Positions 1-7,103 of a stretch of DNA of 40,807 nucleotides are shown piece after piece. This DNA comes from JBDLRH01 sp039800165 (GTDB taxonomy: Bacteria > Pseudomonadota > Gammaproteobacteria > Burkholderiales > Burkholderiaceae_C): NCBI GenBank assembly GCA_039800165.1, contig JBDLRH010000132.1:1-40807 (forward strand), read 5' to 3'. The translations under genes and the position numbers were made by a program. Every line of letters begins with the position of its first letter. Positions within the stretch are counted from its first letter, which is position 1. The notes under the pieces are model-generated. The model saw nothing but the letters and a program-made list of their open reading frames with translations, did no database searches and was not told the origin of the DNA.

Positions 1-552
1 GCCGAGATGGTGGCGCGGGTGAAGGCCGACCCCAAGTCGGGCAGCTACGGCACGCCGGGCCAGGGCACCCTGCCGCACTTCATGGGTGTGCTGATGGAAC
101 AAAGCGCGGGCATCACGCTCACGCAGATCCCGTTCCAGGGCGGCGCGCCGGCGAACACGGCGCTGCTGGGCGGCCACATCGGCTACAAGTTCGATGTGGT
201 GTCCGAGACCGCGCAGCTGCACAAGGAGGGCAAGGTGCGCATCATCGCGGTGACCGGTGGCACGCGCGATCCGCAGGTGCCCGAGGTGCCCACCCTCAAG
301 GAGCAGGGCATCAACATGGAAGCCACCGCATGGTTTGCGATGTACGGGCCGGCAGGCATGCCGCCCGAGGCACTGCAGCGGCTCGAGCGCGCGGTGATGC
401 GCGCGGTACGCAACCCGGCCATGCAAAAGCGCCTGGTCGACCTGGGCTACGAGCCGATCGGCTCGACCTCGGCCGAACTGGCCGCCGCGCAGCGCAATGA
501 CCTTGCACGCTGGGAAAAGCCGATCAAGGCCACGGGTGTCAGCCTCGATTGA
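1..552 (+). CDS. Bug/TctC-family tripartite tricarboxylate transporter substrate-binding protein, C-terminal part
   Basis: The reading frame is open from the first base of the window and ends with TGA at 550-552, so this is the last 183 or so residues of a protein that begins upstream. It reads as the second lobe of a Bug-type periplasmic binding protein. It has the family blocks ITLTQIPFQGGAPANTALLGGHI, near the substrate pocket, and VPTLKEQGI, followed by the usual closing helices. Proteins of this family capture carboxylates or other small organic anions in the periplasm, normally for TctA/TctB membrane partners, but many are orphans. No TctA or TctB gene is visible here. It is followed after 34 bases by a second protein of the same family, so the two are probably co-transcribed. 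The ligand cannot be told from sequence. Confidence 0.9.
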   Translation, partial: AEMVARVKADPKSGSYGTPGQGTLPHFMGVLMEQSAGITLTQIPFQGGAPANTALLGGHIGYKFDVVSETAQLHKEGKVRIIAVTGGTRDPQVPEVPTLKEQGINMEATAWFAMYGPAGMPPEALQRLERAVMRAVRNPAMQKRLVDLGYEPIGSTSAELAAAQRNDLARWEKPIKATGVSLD

Positions 553-586
553 ACGTGCCATCAAACCACCCGTATCAGGAGACCGC

Positions 587-1606
587 ATGAACCATCCTCA
601 TACCCTGACTCCAGGCGTGCGTGCGCTTGCGTTCACCCGCCGCGCCCCTGTGTGTGCCGCGCTGGCCAGCGGCATCGCGCTGCCGTGGGCGGGTACGGCG
701 CTGGCACAGGCGCCGGCGTGGCCGACCAAGACGGTGCGCTTCATCAACAGCTTTCCGCCTGGCGGGCCGTCGGACATCCTGGCGCGCGCCGTCGGCGAGC
801 AGTTGCAGCGGCAGTTCAACCAGTCCTTCGTCGTCGAAAACCGCGCCGGTGCGGCCGGCAATGTCGGCGCCGAGGCGGTGGCCAAGTCGGCCGCGGACGG
901 CCACACGCTGCTGTGGGGCATCGACACCACCCACACCATCAATCCGCACATCTACAAGGCCATGCCCTTCAAGGATGCCGACCTCAAGCCGCTGGTCATC
1001 CTGTCGAGCTCGGGCCTGCTGCTGGGCGTGCATCCGAGCACCGGCTTCAAGTCGCTGAAGGACTTCCTCGCTGCTGCGCGCGCGAAAGAGCAGAGCTTCA
1101 GCTCGGGCGGCAATGGCTCGCCGGGGCACCTGTGGGTGAACATGATCAACGAGGCCGCGGCCACGCGGCTGGTGCACATCCCCTACCGCGGCAATTCGCC
1201 GGCGGTGATGGCGGTGGTGTCGGGCGAGGTGCAGGGCGGCACGCTCGCCACGCCCGGCATGCTGCCGCAGGTGAAGGCCGGCAAGGTCACGCCGCTGGCG
1301 GTGACCAGCCGCACCCGCTCGTCGATCGCGCCCGAGGTGCCCACCGTCGGCGAGCTGGGCATGCGCGACCTGGAAAGCGAAGTGCTGTACGTGGTGATGG
1401 CACCGGGTACCACGCCCGAGCCGCTGATGCAGGCGATGTCCAGGGCTATCCTCGACGTGATGGCGCGCCCGGAGATGCGCGAGCGGCTCAAGACGCTGGA
1501 CATGGCCTGGGAGGGCCTGACCGGCAGCGACGCCGAGCGCCGCCTGCAGCGACTGAGCGACCGCTACGGCCGCATCATCCGCGCCACCGGCATGAAGGTG
1601 GATTGA
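587..1606 (+). CDS. Bug/TctC-family substrate-binding protein
   Basis: This 339-residue protein has a length usual for Bug-family periplasmic binding proteins. I chose the ATG at 587 because AGGAG at 577-581 lies just upstream and because it is followed directly by an export signal. The signal has a basic stretch with a twin arginine, an Ala-rich hydrophobic core, and a likely cut after ALAQA near residue 40. The mature part opens with WPTKTVRFINSFPPGG, the family's N-terminal signature, and carries IPYRGNSPAVMAVVSGEV, which lines the ligand site. It follows another Bug gene and precedes a sulfatase by 6 bases, so the ligand may be a sulfated or carboxylated organic acid, but this is inference. 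No membrane partner genes are in view. Confidence 0.93.
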   Translation: MNHPHTLTPGVRALAFTRRAPVCAALASGIALPWAGTALAQAPAWPTKTVRFINSFPPGGPSDILARAVGEQLQRQFNQSFVVENRAGAAGNVGAEAVAKSAADGHTLLWGIDTTHTINPHIYKAMPFKDADLKPLVILSSSGLLLGVHPSTGFKSLKDFLAAARAKEQSFSSGGNGSPGHLWVNMINEAAATRLVHIPYRGNSPAVMAVVSGEVQGGTLATPGMLPQVKAGKVTPLAVTSRTRSSIAPEVPTVGELGMRDLESEVLYVVMAPGTTPEPLMQAMSRAILDVMARPEMRERLKTLDMAWEGLTGSDAERRLQRLSDRYGRIIRATGMKVD

Positions 1607-1612
1607 AGCGTC

Positions 1613-2941
1613 ATGACCCATCCGGTGCAGCGCCCCAACATCGTCTTCATCGTTGCCGACGACCTCGGCTTCGCCGACCTGGGCTGCTACGGCGGCCGCG
1701 ATGCCGCCTTCGGCAAGGTGTCGCCGGTGCTCGATGCGCTGGCGGCCAACGGCATCAAGTTCACCCAGGGCTATTCCAATTCGCCGGTGTGTTCGCCCAC
1801 GCGCTTTGCGCTGATGACCGCGCGCTGGCAGTACCGCCTGCGCGGCGCCGCCGAAGAGCCGATCAACAGCAAGAGCAAGGGCAGCACCACGCTGGGCCTG
1901 CCACAGGAGCATCCCACCCTGCCCTCGTTGCTGCGCGATGCGGGCTACCGCACCGCCCTCATCGGCAAGTGGCACCTGGGCTACCCGCCCAACTTCGGGC
2001 CGCTGAAAAGCGGATACGAAGAGTTCTTCGGCCCGATGTCAGGTGGCGTGGACTATTTCAGCCACTGCAGCAACAACGGCACGCACGACCTGTACTTCGG
2101 CGACGCCGAGAAGCACGAAGAGGGCTACCTGACCGACCTGATCTCGCGCCGCGCGGTGGACTACGTGCAGCGCATGGCCCGGCAGGACGCACCGTTCTTT
2201 TTGAGCCTGCACTACACCGCACCGCACTGGCCCTGGGAGACGCGTGACGACGCGCACCTGGCCGCAGAGGTGAAGAGCAACCTGTTCCACCTGCACGGCG
2301 GCAATGTCGAGACCTACCGCCGCATGATCCACCACATGGACGAAGGCATCGGCTGGATCGTCGAGGCGCTGCGCGCACAGGGGCGGCTGGACAACACGCT
2401 GATCGTCTTCACCAGCGACAACGGCGGCGAGCGCTTCTCCGACAACTGGCCGCTGGTGGGCGGCAAGATGGACCTCACCGAAGGTGGCATCCGCGTGCCG
2501 TGGATCGCGCACTGGCCCGCAGTCATCCGCCCCGGCGGCATGAGCCGCCAGCCGTGTATGACGATGGACTGGTCGGCCACCATGCTGGAGCTCGGCGGCG
2601 CCACGCCGCACACCGGCTATCCGCTGGACGGCGTGTCGCTCAGCGGCGTGCTGCGCGATGCGTCGCACCAGTTCGCGCGGCCGCTGTACTGGCGCATGCT
2701 GCATCGCGGTCAGCGCGCGCTGCGCGACGGCGACTGGAAGTACCTGCGGGTGGATGGCAACGACTACCTGTTCAACATCCCGGCCGACGAGCGCGAGCGC
2801 GCCAACCTGGCGCCACGCGATCCGGACCGGTTGGCCCGCATGCGCGCCGCCTGGGAGGCGTGGGAGGCCACCGTGCCGCCGATCCCCGCCGACGCCACGG
2901 TAAGCCTCGGCTATTCATCCAAGGACATGCCGCAGCGCTGA
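1613..2941 (+). CDS. Sulfatase (arylsulfatase/type I sulfatase family)
   Basis: The 442-residue product is a type I sulfatase of the alkaline phosphatase superfamily, hydrolysing sulfate esters to alcohol and sulfate. The N-terminal metal site is clear (VADDLGFADLGCYGG, with D16 and D17). It is followed by C60-S-P-T-R64, the C-x-P-x-R motif in which Cys is oxidised to formylglycine. IGKWHLG and the TSDNGGE block supply further catalytic and metal-binding residues. There is no signal peptide, so the enzyme is predicted to be cytoplasmic, which means the substrate would have to be imported. It starts 6 bases after a Bug binding protein and precedes a SulP permease by 49 bases. No formylglycine-generating enzyme gene is in the window. 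The exact substrate is unknown. Confidence 0.93.
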   Translation: MTHPVQRPNIVFIVADDLGFADLGCYGGRDAAFGKVSPVLDALAANGIKFTQGYSNSPVCSPTRFALMTARWQYRLRGAAEEPINSKSKGSTTLGLPQEHPTLPSLLRDAGYRTALIGKWHLGYPPNFGPLKSGYEEFFGPMSGGVDYFSHCSNNGTHDLYFGDAEKHEEGYLTDLISRRAVDYVQRMARQDAPFFLSLHYTAPHWPWETRDDAHLAAEVKSNLFHLHGGNVETYRRMIHHMDEGIGWIVEALRAQGRLDNTLIVFTSDNGGERFSDNWPLVGGKMDLTEGGIRVPWIAHWPAVIRPGGMSRQPCMTMDWSATMLELGGATPHTGYPLDGVSLSGVLRDASHQFARPLYWRMLHRGQRALRDGDWKYLRVDGNDYLFNIPADERERANLAPRDPDRLARMRAAWEAWEATVPPIPADATVSLGYSSKDMPQR

Positions 2942-2990
2942 GGCGCAGGCCGGCGCCCTGGCCGCAGCGCCGCGCGTCTACCATCACGCC

Positions 2991-4652
2991 ATGTCGTCTT
3001 CTGCCAGCCTTCGGCGCTGGCTGCCCTTTCTGAGCTGGCCGCGCCCCGGGGCGGCGCAGCTGCGCGCCGATGCGCTGGCCGGCTTCACGGTGGCGCTGGT
3101 GATGGTGCCGCAGTCGGTGGCTTATGCGGGCCTCGCGGGCATGCCGCTCATCACCGGCCTGTACGCTGCACTGATCCCGGCGCTGCTGGCCGCGCTGTTT
3201 GGCAACTCGACGCGGCTGTCGGTGGGGCCGGCCGCGCTGAGCTGCCTGCTGGTGTTTGCCTCGCTGTCACCGCTGGCCGAACCTGGCAGCGCACCATGGG
3301 TGTCGCTGGCGGTGTGGCTCGCGCTGCTGTCGGGGCTGATGCAGTTCGCGCTGGGCGCAGCACGGCTGGGCTGGGTGCTCAACCTGATCAGCGCGCCGGT
3401 GCTGACCGGCTTCACCCAGGCCGCGGTGCTGCTGATCATCGCCTCCCAGCTGCCGCCGCTGCTCGGGCTGCGCGGCCACTTGGGCAGCCTGTGGAGCGCG
3501 CCGCAGTTCGATCTGCGTGCGCTGGGCTTTGGCCTCGCCTGCCTGGGCCTGATCCTGCTCGGGCGGCGGCTCGCACCGCGCCTGCCGGCCATCATGCTGG
3601 TGGCCGCGCTTGCCGCGGTGGTCAGCGCGGTCGTGGGCTTCGAGCGCCTGGGCGGTGCGGTCATCGGTGCGCTGCCCACCGGCTGGCCGTCGCTGTACTG
3701 GCCCGACTTTCCGGGCTGGGCCACACTCGGCCAGTTGCTGATTCCGGCCTTCGTGATCGCGCTGGTGAGCTTTCTGGAGACCACCTCCAGCGCCAAGATC
3801 GAAGCGCAGCGCGACGGCCGCATCTGGCGCGACAACCAGGACCTGGTGGCGCAGGGCCTGGCCAAGATGGCCTCGGGCCTGAGCGGCAGCTTTCCCACCA
3901 GCGCATCGTTCTCGCGCTCGGCGCTGATGCTGTACGCGGGTGCGCGCAGCGGCTGGGCAGTGGTGGCCTGCACGCTGACGATCGCACTCACCCTGTGGCT
4001 GCTGACGCCGGCGCTGCACCATGTGCCGCGCGCCACGCTCGCAGCCATCGTGGTGGCAGCCATCGTCAGCCTGGTGCAGCCGGCGTCGATCCAGCGGCTG
4101 TGGCGCATCGGCCGCGTCGAGGCACTGATTGCGCTGGCCACCTTTGCGATCACGCTGGCCAGCGCGCCGCACATCCACTGGGGCGTGGTCGCGGGCGTGC
4201 TGATGAGCCTGACGCACTTCCTGTACCACCGGCTGCATCCGCGCATCATCGAGATCGGCCTGCACCCCGACGGCAGCCTGCGCGACCGCCACCTGTGGAA
4301 GCTGCCACCGCTGGCGCCGCGCCTGTATGCGCTGCGCATGGACGACGAGCTCGACTTCGCATCGGCCAGCGCCTTCGAGCGCAACATCACCGAGCACCTG
4401 GCTGCGCATCCGGGCACGCGCCATGTGTGCCTGTTCGCGCAGCCGATCAACCGCATCGACATCTCGGGCGTGGAGGTGTTCATGCAACTGCGCGAGCGGC
4501 TGGCCACACTGGGGGTGACGCTGCACATCAGCGGCATCAAGCTGCCGGTGGAGCGGGTGCTGCTGCGCGCAGGCGCCCTGCAGCCCGGCGAGCTGCTGCA
4601 GATGTACCGCACCGACGCCGAGGCGCTGCAGGCGCTCAGCCGGCTGCAGTGA
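2991..4652 (+). CDS. SulP-family sulfate permease with C-terminal STAS domain
   Basis: The 553-residue protein has the SulP/SLC26 layout. Residues from about 25 to 420 are strongly hydrophobic, with 10-12 or more membrane segments. They begin with the family signature RADALAGFTVALVMVPQSVAYAGLAG and continue with GNSTRLSVGPAAL. A cytoplasmic STAS domain occupies about residues 435-550 (MDDELDFASASAFERNI, then NRIDISGVEVFMQL). The family moves sulfate and other anions across the inner membrane. The ATG at 2991 is the first start after the sulfatase stop. Placed behind a sulfatase, it may handle sulfate released from the ester, in either direction. This is inference, since SulP proteins also carry bicarbonate or dicarboxylates. 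The 3' end overlaps the converging DUF429 gene by 17 bases. Confidence 0.93.
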   Translation: MSSSASLRRWLPFLSWPRPGAAQLRADALAGFTVALVMVPQSVAYAGLAGMPLITGLYAALIPALLAALFGNSTRLSVGPAALSCLLVFASLSPLAEPGSAPWVSLAVWLALLSGLMQFALGAARLGWVLNLISAPVLTGFTQAAVLLIIASQLPPLLGLRGHLGSLWSAPQFDLRALGFGLACLGLILLGRRLAPRLPAIMLVAALAAVVSAVVGFERLGGAVIGALPTGWPSLYWPDFPGWATLGQLLIPAFVIALVSFLETTSSAKIEAQRDGRIWRDNQDLVAQGLAKMASGLSGSFPTSASFSRSALMLYAGARSGWAVVACTLTIALTLWLLTPALHHVPRATLAAIVVAAIVSLVQPASIQRLWRIGRVEALIALATFAITLASAPHIHWGVVAGVLMSLTHFLYHRLHPRIIEIGLHPDGSLRDRHLWKLPPLAPRLYALRMDDELDFASASAFERNITEHLAAHPGTRHVCLFAQPINRIDISGVEVFMQLRERLATLGVTLHISGIKLPVERVLLRAGALQPGELLQMYRTDAEALQALSRLQ

Positions 4653-5490
4653 CGATCCAGCCCTCCAGCGGGTCGATGCACTCGGGCAGTCCGTAGCGCG
4701 GCGCCCCCTGCTGCGCCGCCCAGGCCGCCTGCATCAGGCACAGCACCGCATCGAGCAGGTCGCCGCTGCCGTCATCGGCCAGGCGATCGCGCTGCGCGTG
4801 GGTGAGCTTCAGGCGCAGGCCCAGGCGGCTGCGGCCATCTTCCAGCGCCTGCAGCAGGTCCTTGCGCGCGATCAGCCGCTCGGGCGTGTGCTTGGCGCGG
4901 TCGTCGCTCTTGTAGCTGCGGCTGCCGATGAGCTCGCGCGCGAGCAGGCCGGGGTAGGCCTCGAGTGCGACGCGCTGCGGGTCGCCCTTGCACAGCCCCG
5001 GCAGCGTCGCCCCGGCGGCACGCAACAGCGGCACCCCCGCATGCAGCATGAAGGCCACGGGCGGGTTCACCCACTTCATGCTGGGGCTGGAGCCCGCCGG
5101 GCCGTCGGTGGCGCGGTGCGCGAACTTGCCGCCTGCGGGCCGCGCATTGCAGAACGCCGCGAACTGATCGCGGATCTGCTCGCGCGACAGCGCGGCGTAA
5201 TGGTCCATGCAGGCCGCCCACTCAAGCGGCCAGGCAAGCGTCTGCACCAGTTCGCGCGGCAGGCCGAAGGGCAGGTCAAAGCCACCCACCCACGCGCGCG
5301 GCTGCGCCAGCCAGGCGCCGAAGGCCGGCAGGCTGTCGAGGGTTTCCATGCCGTCGAGCACCACCCGGCCGCGCTGCTCGCGGCCCAGCGCCAGCACGAT
5401 CGGCTTGCGTCGGCTCGGCGCGCTGGAGAAGTCGCAACCCAACAAGCAATCGGGGTCAGATTCCAATTGATTTCCCGGCGTGCGCCGCAA
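4636..5490 (-). CDS. DUF429 domain protein, start codon supplied by a repeat element
   Basis: The product is up to 284 residues and resembles DUF429 proteins. Typical blocks are LLGCDFSSAPSRRKP near the start, WVGGFDLPFGLPR, ALEAYPGLLAR, and DDLLDAVLC-like GDLLDAVLCLMQAAW near the end. The fold is RNase H-like in this family, but no activity is established, so I do not assign a function. The start is uncertain. The longest form begins with TTG at 5490, and its first 13 residues are encoded inside the repeat at 5452-5539. Family members usually begin close to the LLGCDFSSAP block, so TTG at 5445 or 5442 may be the older start. There is no in-frame ATG before residue 48. The gene converges on and overlaps the SulP gene. 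Confidence 0.8.
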   Translation of the reverse strand: MRRTPGNQLESDPDCLLGCDFSSAPSRRKPIVLALGREQRGRVVLDGMETLDSLPAFGAWLAQPRAWVGGFDLPFGLPRELVQTLAWPLEWAACMDHYAALSREQIRDQFAAFCNARPAGGKFAHRATDGPAGSSPSMKWVNPPVAFMLHAGVPLLRAAGATLPGLCKGDPQRVALEAYPGLLARELIGSRSYKSDDRAKHTPERLIARKDLLQALEDGRSRLGLRLKLTHAQRDRLADDGSGDLLDAVLCLMQAAWAAQQGAPRYGLPECIDPLEGWIVTAAG

Positions 5491-5539
5491 GAAACGAAAA
5501 ACGGGGTCTGACCCCCATTAATTCGACCCCCATCAATTC
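5452..5539. repeat. GGGGTCAGA / TCTGACCCC repeat cluster (REP-like)
   Basis: The segment holds GGGGTCAGA at 5452-5460 and a perfect 13-base palindrome GGGGTCTGACCCC at 5503-5515. Two tandem 15-base copies, GACCCCCATTAATTC (5510-5524) and GACCCCCATCAATTC (5525-5539), differ at one base. From memory, motifs of this kind with AATT next to GGGGTCAGACCCC are dispersed in many beta- and gammaproteobacterial genomes, often near REP-associated tyrosine transposases. No transposase is present here. The cluster fills the gap between the thioesterase and DUF429 genes and reaches into both: it carries the thioesterase stop codon (5533-5535) and the first codons of the longest DUF429 frame. Confidence 0.7.
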
Positions 5540-5973
5540 AGGGCGGCGAGCAGGTCGGGCGGCAGGCGCTCGCTGCGCAGCGGCGTGCCGGGGCCGGCGG
5601 CGTAGCGGCACCACACCCGCGACTCGCTGCCGCGCGCCAGCACCTCGCCATCGCGCTCGCCGCCCGCGCGCACCACCTCGTGCGCAAGCGTGAACGAACT
5701 GCGACCGTGGCGCGCCAGATGCGTGCGCACTTCGCAGGCGTCGCCGAACAGGGGCGAAGCGATGAAGTCGCACTGCGCGTTCACCAGCGGAATGGTGAAG
5801 CCTTCGTCGCGCATGCGCTGTGCGCCGTAGCCGCAGGCGGCCAGCAGGTCCCAGGCGGCCTGGTCCATCCAGCGGTAGTAGGTGGGGTAGTAGATGATGC
5901 CGGCCGGGTCGCATTCGCCCCACGCCAGCGTGCGCGCCGAGCGAAACACCCGCAGCGTCACCGCATCAGGCAC
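5533..5973 (-). CDS. YbgC-type acyl-CoA thioesterase (4HBT hotdog family)
   Basis: The 146-residue product is the normal length of a single hotdog-fold thioesterase. It carries the 4-hydroxybenzoyl-CoA thioesterase/YbgC signature WGECDPAGIIYYPTYYRWMD, in which D22 matches the catalytic aspartate. It should hydrolyse an acyl- or aroyl-CoA to free acid and CoA in the cytoplasm, with the acyl group unknown. The start is a GTG at 5973 lying 8 bases inside the end of the BLUF gene, so translation is probably coupled. No in-frame ATG fits the family N-terminus better. The last codon and the stop are contributed by the GACCCC-AATTC repeat, so the C-terminus may be trimmed or altered compared with relatives. 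Confidence 0.88.
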   Translation of the reverse strand: MPDAVTLRVFRSARTLAWGECDPAGIIYYPTYYRWMDQAAWDLLAACGYGAQRMRDEGFTIPLVNAQCDFIASPLFGDACEVRTHLARHGRSSFTLAHEVVRAGGERDGEVLARGSESRVWCRYAAGPGTPLRSERLPPDLLAALN

Positions 5974-6391
5974 GGCCGATGATCGATGCGGTGGCCATCA
6001 GCTCCTCGAGCAGAGCCAGCGACATCTGGCCCGACACCGCATACGGGTCCAGCTCGGGCATCTCGGAGTACTTCAGCACGATCGAGGTGTTGAGCTTGGC
6101 CAGGTTCACCTGCCCCATGGTCCAGCCGCCGAAGCGCCGCTCGGTGATCTCTTCGTAGTGCAGCAGCACCACGTCCTTGTGGCGCTTGTCACCGACGATG
6201 TGCGCATACAGCGCATTCACCTGGTTGCGGCCACCTTCGATGGCCTGCAGGAAGATGCCGCCGCCGTAGCACAGGATGCCGGTGATGCCGTTGGCGAGGT
6301 TGTGGGTGCGCGCGGCACTCAGGATGGATTCGGTGGCGGCGGTCGGGTCGGCATCGACCGCACGGCTCACGTAGAGCAGACGGACCAGCAT
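5966..6391 (-). CDS. BLUF-domain blue-light photoreceptor
   Basis: The 141-residue protein is a stand-alone BLUF domain with a short C-terminal helical extension, like the PixD/Slr1694 type. Family-defining residues are all present at matching spacing: Y7, N31, Q49, W90 and M92 correspond to Tyr8, Asn32, Gln50, Trp91 and Met93 of Slr1694. It is therefore predicted to bind FAD and show the normal blue-light red shift. It has no output domain, so it must act through a partner protein. Its ATG lies 4 bases after the folE stop and its end overlaps the thioesterase gene, which places it in one transcript with folE. The biological output is unknown. Confidence 0.95.
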   Translation of the reverse strand: MLVRLLYVSRAVDADPTAATESILSAARTHNLANGITGILCYGGGIFLQAIEGGRNQVNALYAHIVGDKRHKDVVLLHYEEITERRFGGWTMGQVNLAKLNTSIVLKYSEMPELDPYAVSGQMSLALLEELMATASIIGRA

Positions 6392-6395
6392 GGGG

Positions 6396-7103
6396 TCACT
6401 CCGAAGACTTGCGGGGGATCAGGGCGAGGAATTCACGGCGCAGGTTCGGGTCCTTCAGGAAGGCACCGCGCATGACCGAATTGATCATCAGGCTGTCCAT
6501 GTCCTTCACGCCGCGCCAGGCCATGCAGTAGTGCGAGGCCTGCATCACGATGGCCAGGCCGTCGGGCTGCGTCAGCTCCATCACCAGATCGGCCAGCTGG
6601 ATGACCGCCTCTTCCTGGATCTGCGGTCGGCCCATGATCCACTCGGCCAGCCGCGCGTACTTGGACAGTCCGATCACGTTGGTGTGCTCGTTGGGCAGCA
6701 CGCCGATCCACACCTTGCCGATCACCGGGCAGAAGTGGTGGCTGCAGGCGCTGCGCACCGTGATCGGGCCCACGATCATCAGCTCGTTGAGGTGCTCGGC
6801 GTTCGGGAACTCGGTGACGGTGGGCGACTTGACGTAGCGGCCGCGGAACACCTCGTTGACATACATCTTGGCCACGCGGCGTGCGGTGTCGCTGGTGTTG
6901 TGGTCGCTCTCGGTGTCGATCACCAGGCTTTGCAGCACGCCGCGCATCTTGACTTCGACTTCGTCGAGCAGCGCCTCAAGTTCGCCGGGCTCGATGAACT
7001 CGGCGATGTTGTCGTTGGCATGAAACCGCTTGCGCGCGGCCTGTATCCGCTCGCGGATCTTCACCGAGACGGGTGTGCCCTCATCTTGATCGGCTGGTTT
7101 CAT
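6396..7103 (-). CDS. folE: GTP cyclohydrolase I
   Basis: FolE converts GTP to 7,8-dihydroneopterin triphosphate plus formate, the first step of folate synthesis, in the cytoplasm. The zinc-site blocks are clear: the family CxHH motif appears as CSHHFCPVIGKVWIG, and the second ligand region as ASHYCMAWRGVKD. The usual TARRVAKMY and LSKYARLAEW segments are also present. Three in-frame ATGs lie at 7127, 7121 and 7103. I prefer 7103, giving 235 residues, because AGGGA sits about 6 bases upstream, but 7127 (243 residues) cannot be excluded. Either choice overlaps the 3' end of the DNA ligase gene. NudB, the next enzyme of the same pathway, is encoded in this window at 11977-12462. Confidence 0.95.
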   Translation of the reverse strand: MKPADQDEGTPVSVKIRERIQAARKRFHANDNIAEFIEPGELEALLDEVEVKMRGVLQSLVIDTESDHNTSDTARRVAKMYVNEVFRGRYVKSPTVTEFPNAEHLNELMIVGPITVRSACSHHFCPVIGKVWIGVLPNEHTNVIGLSKYARLAEWIMGRPQIQEEAVIQLADLVMELTQPDGLAIVMQASHYCMAWRGVKDMDSLMINSVMRGAFLKDPNLRREFLALIPRKSSE

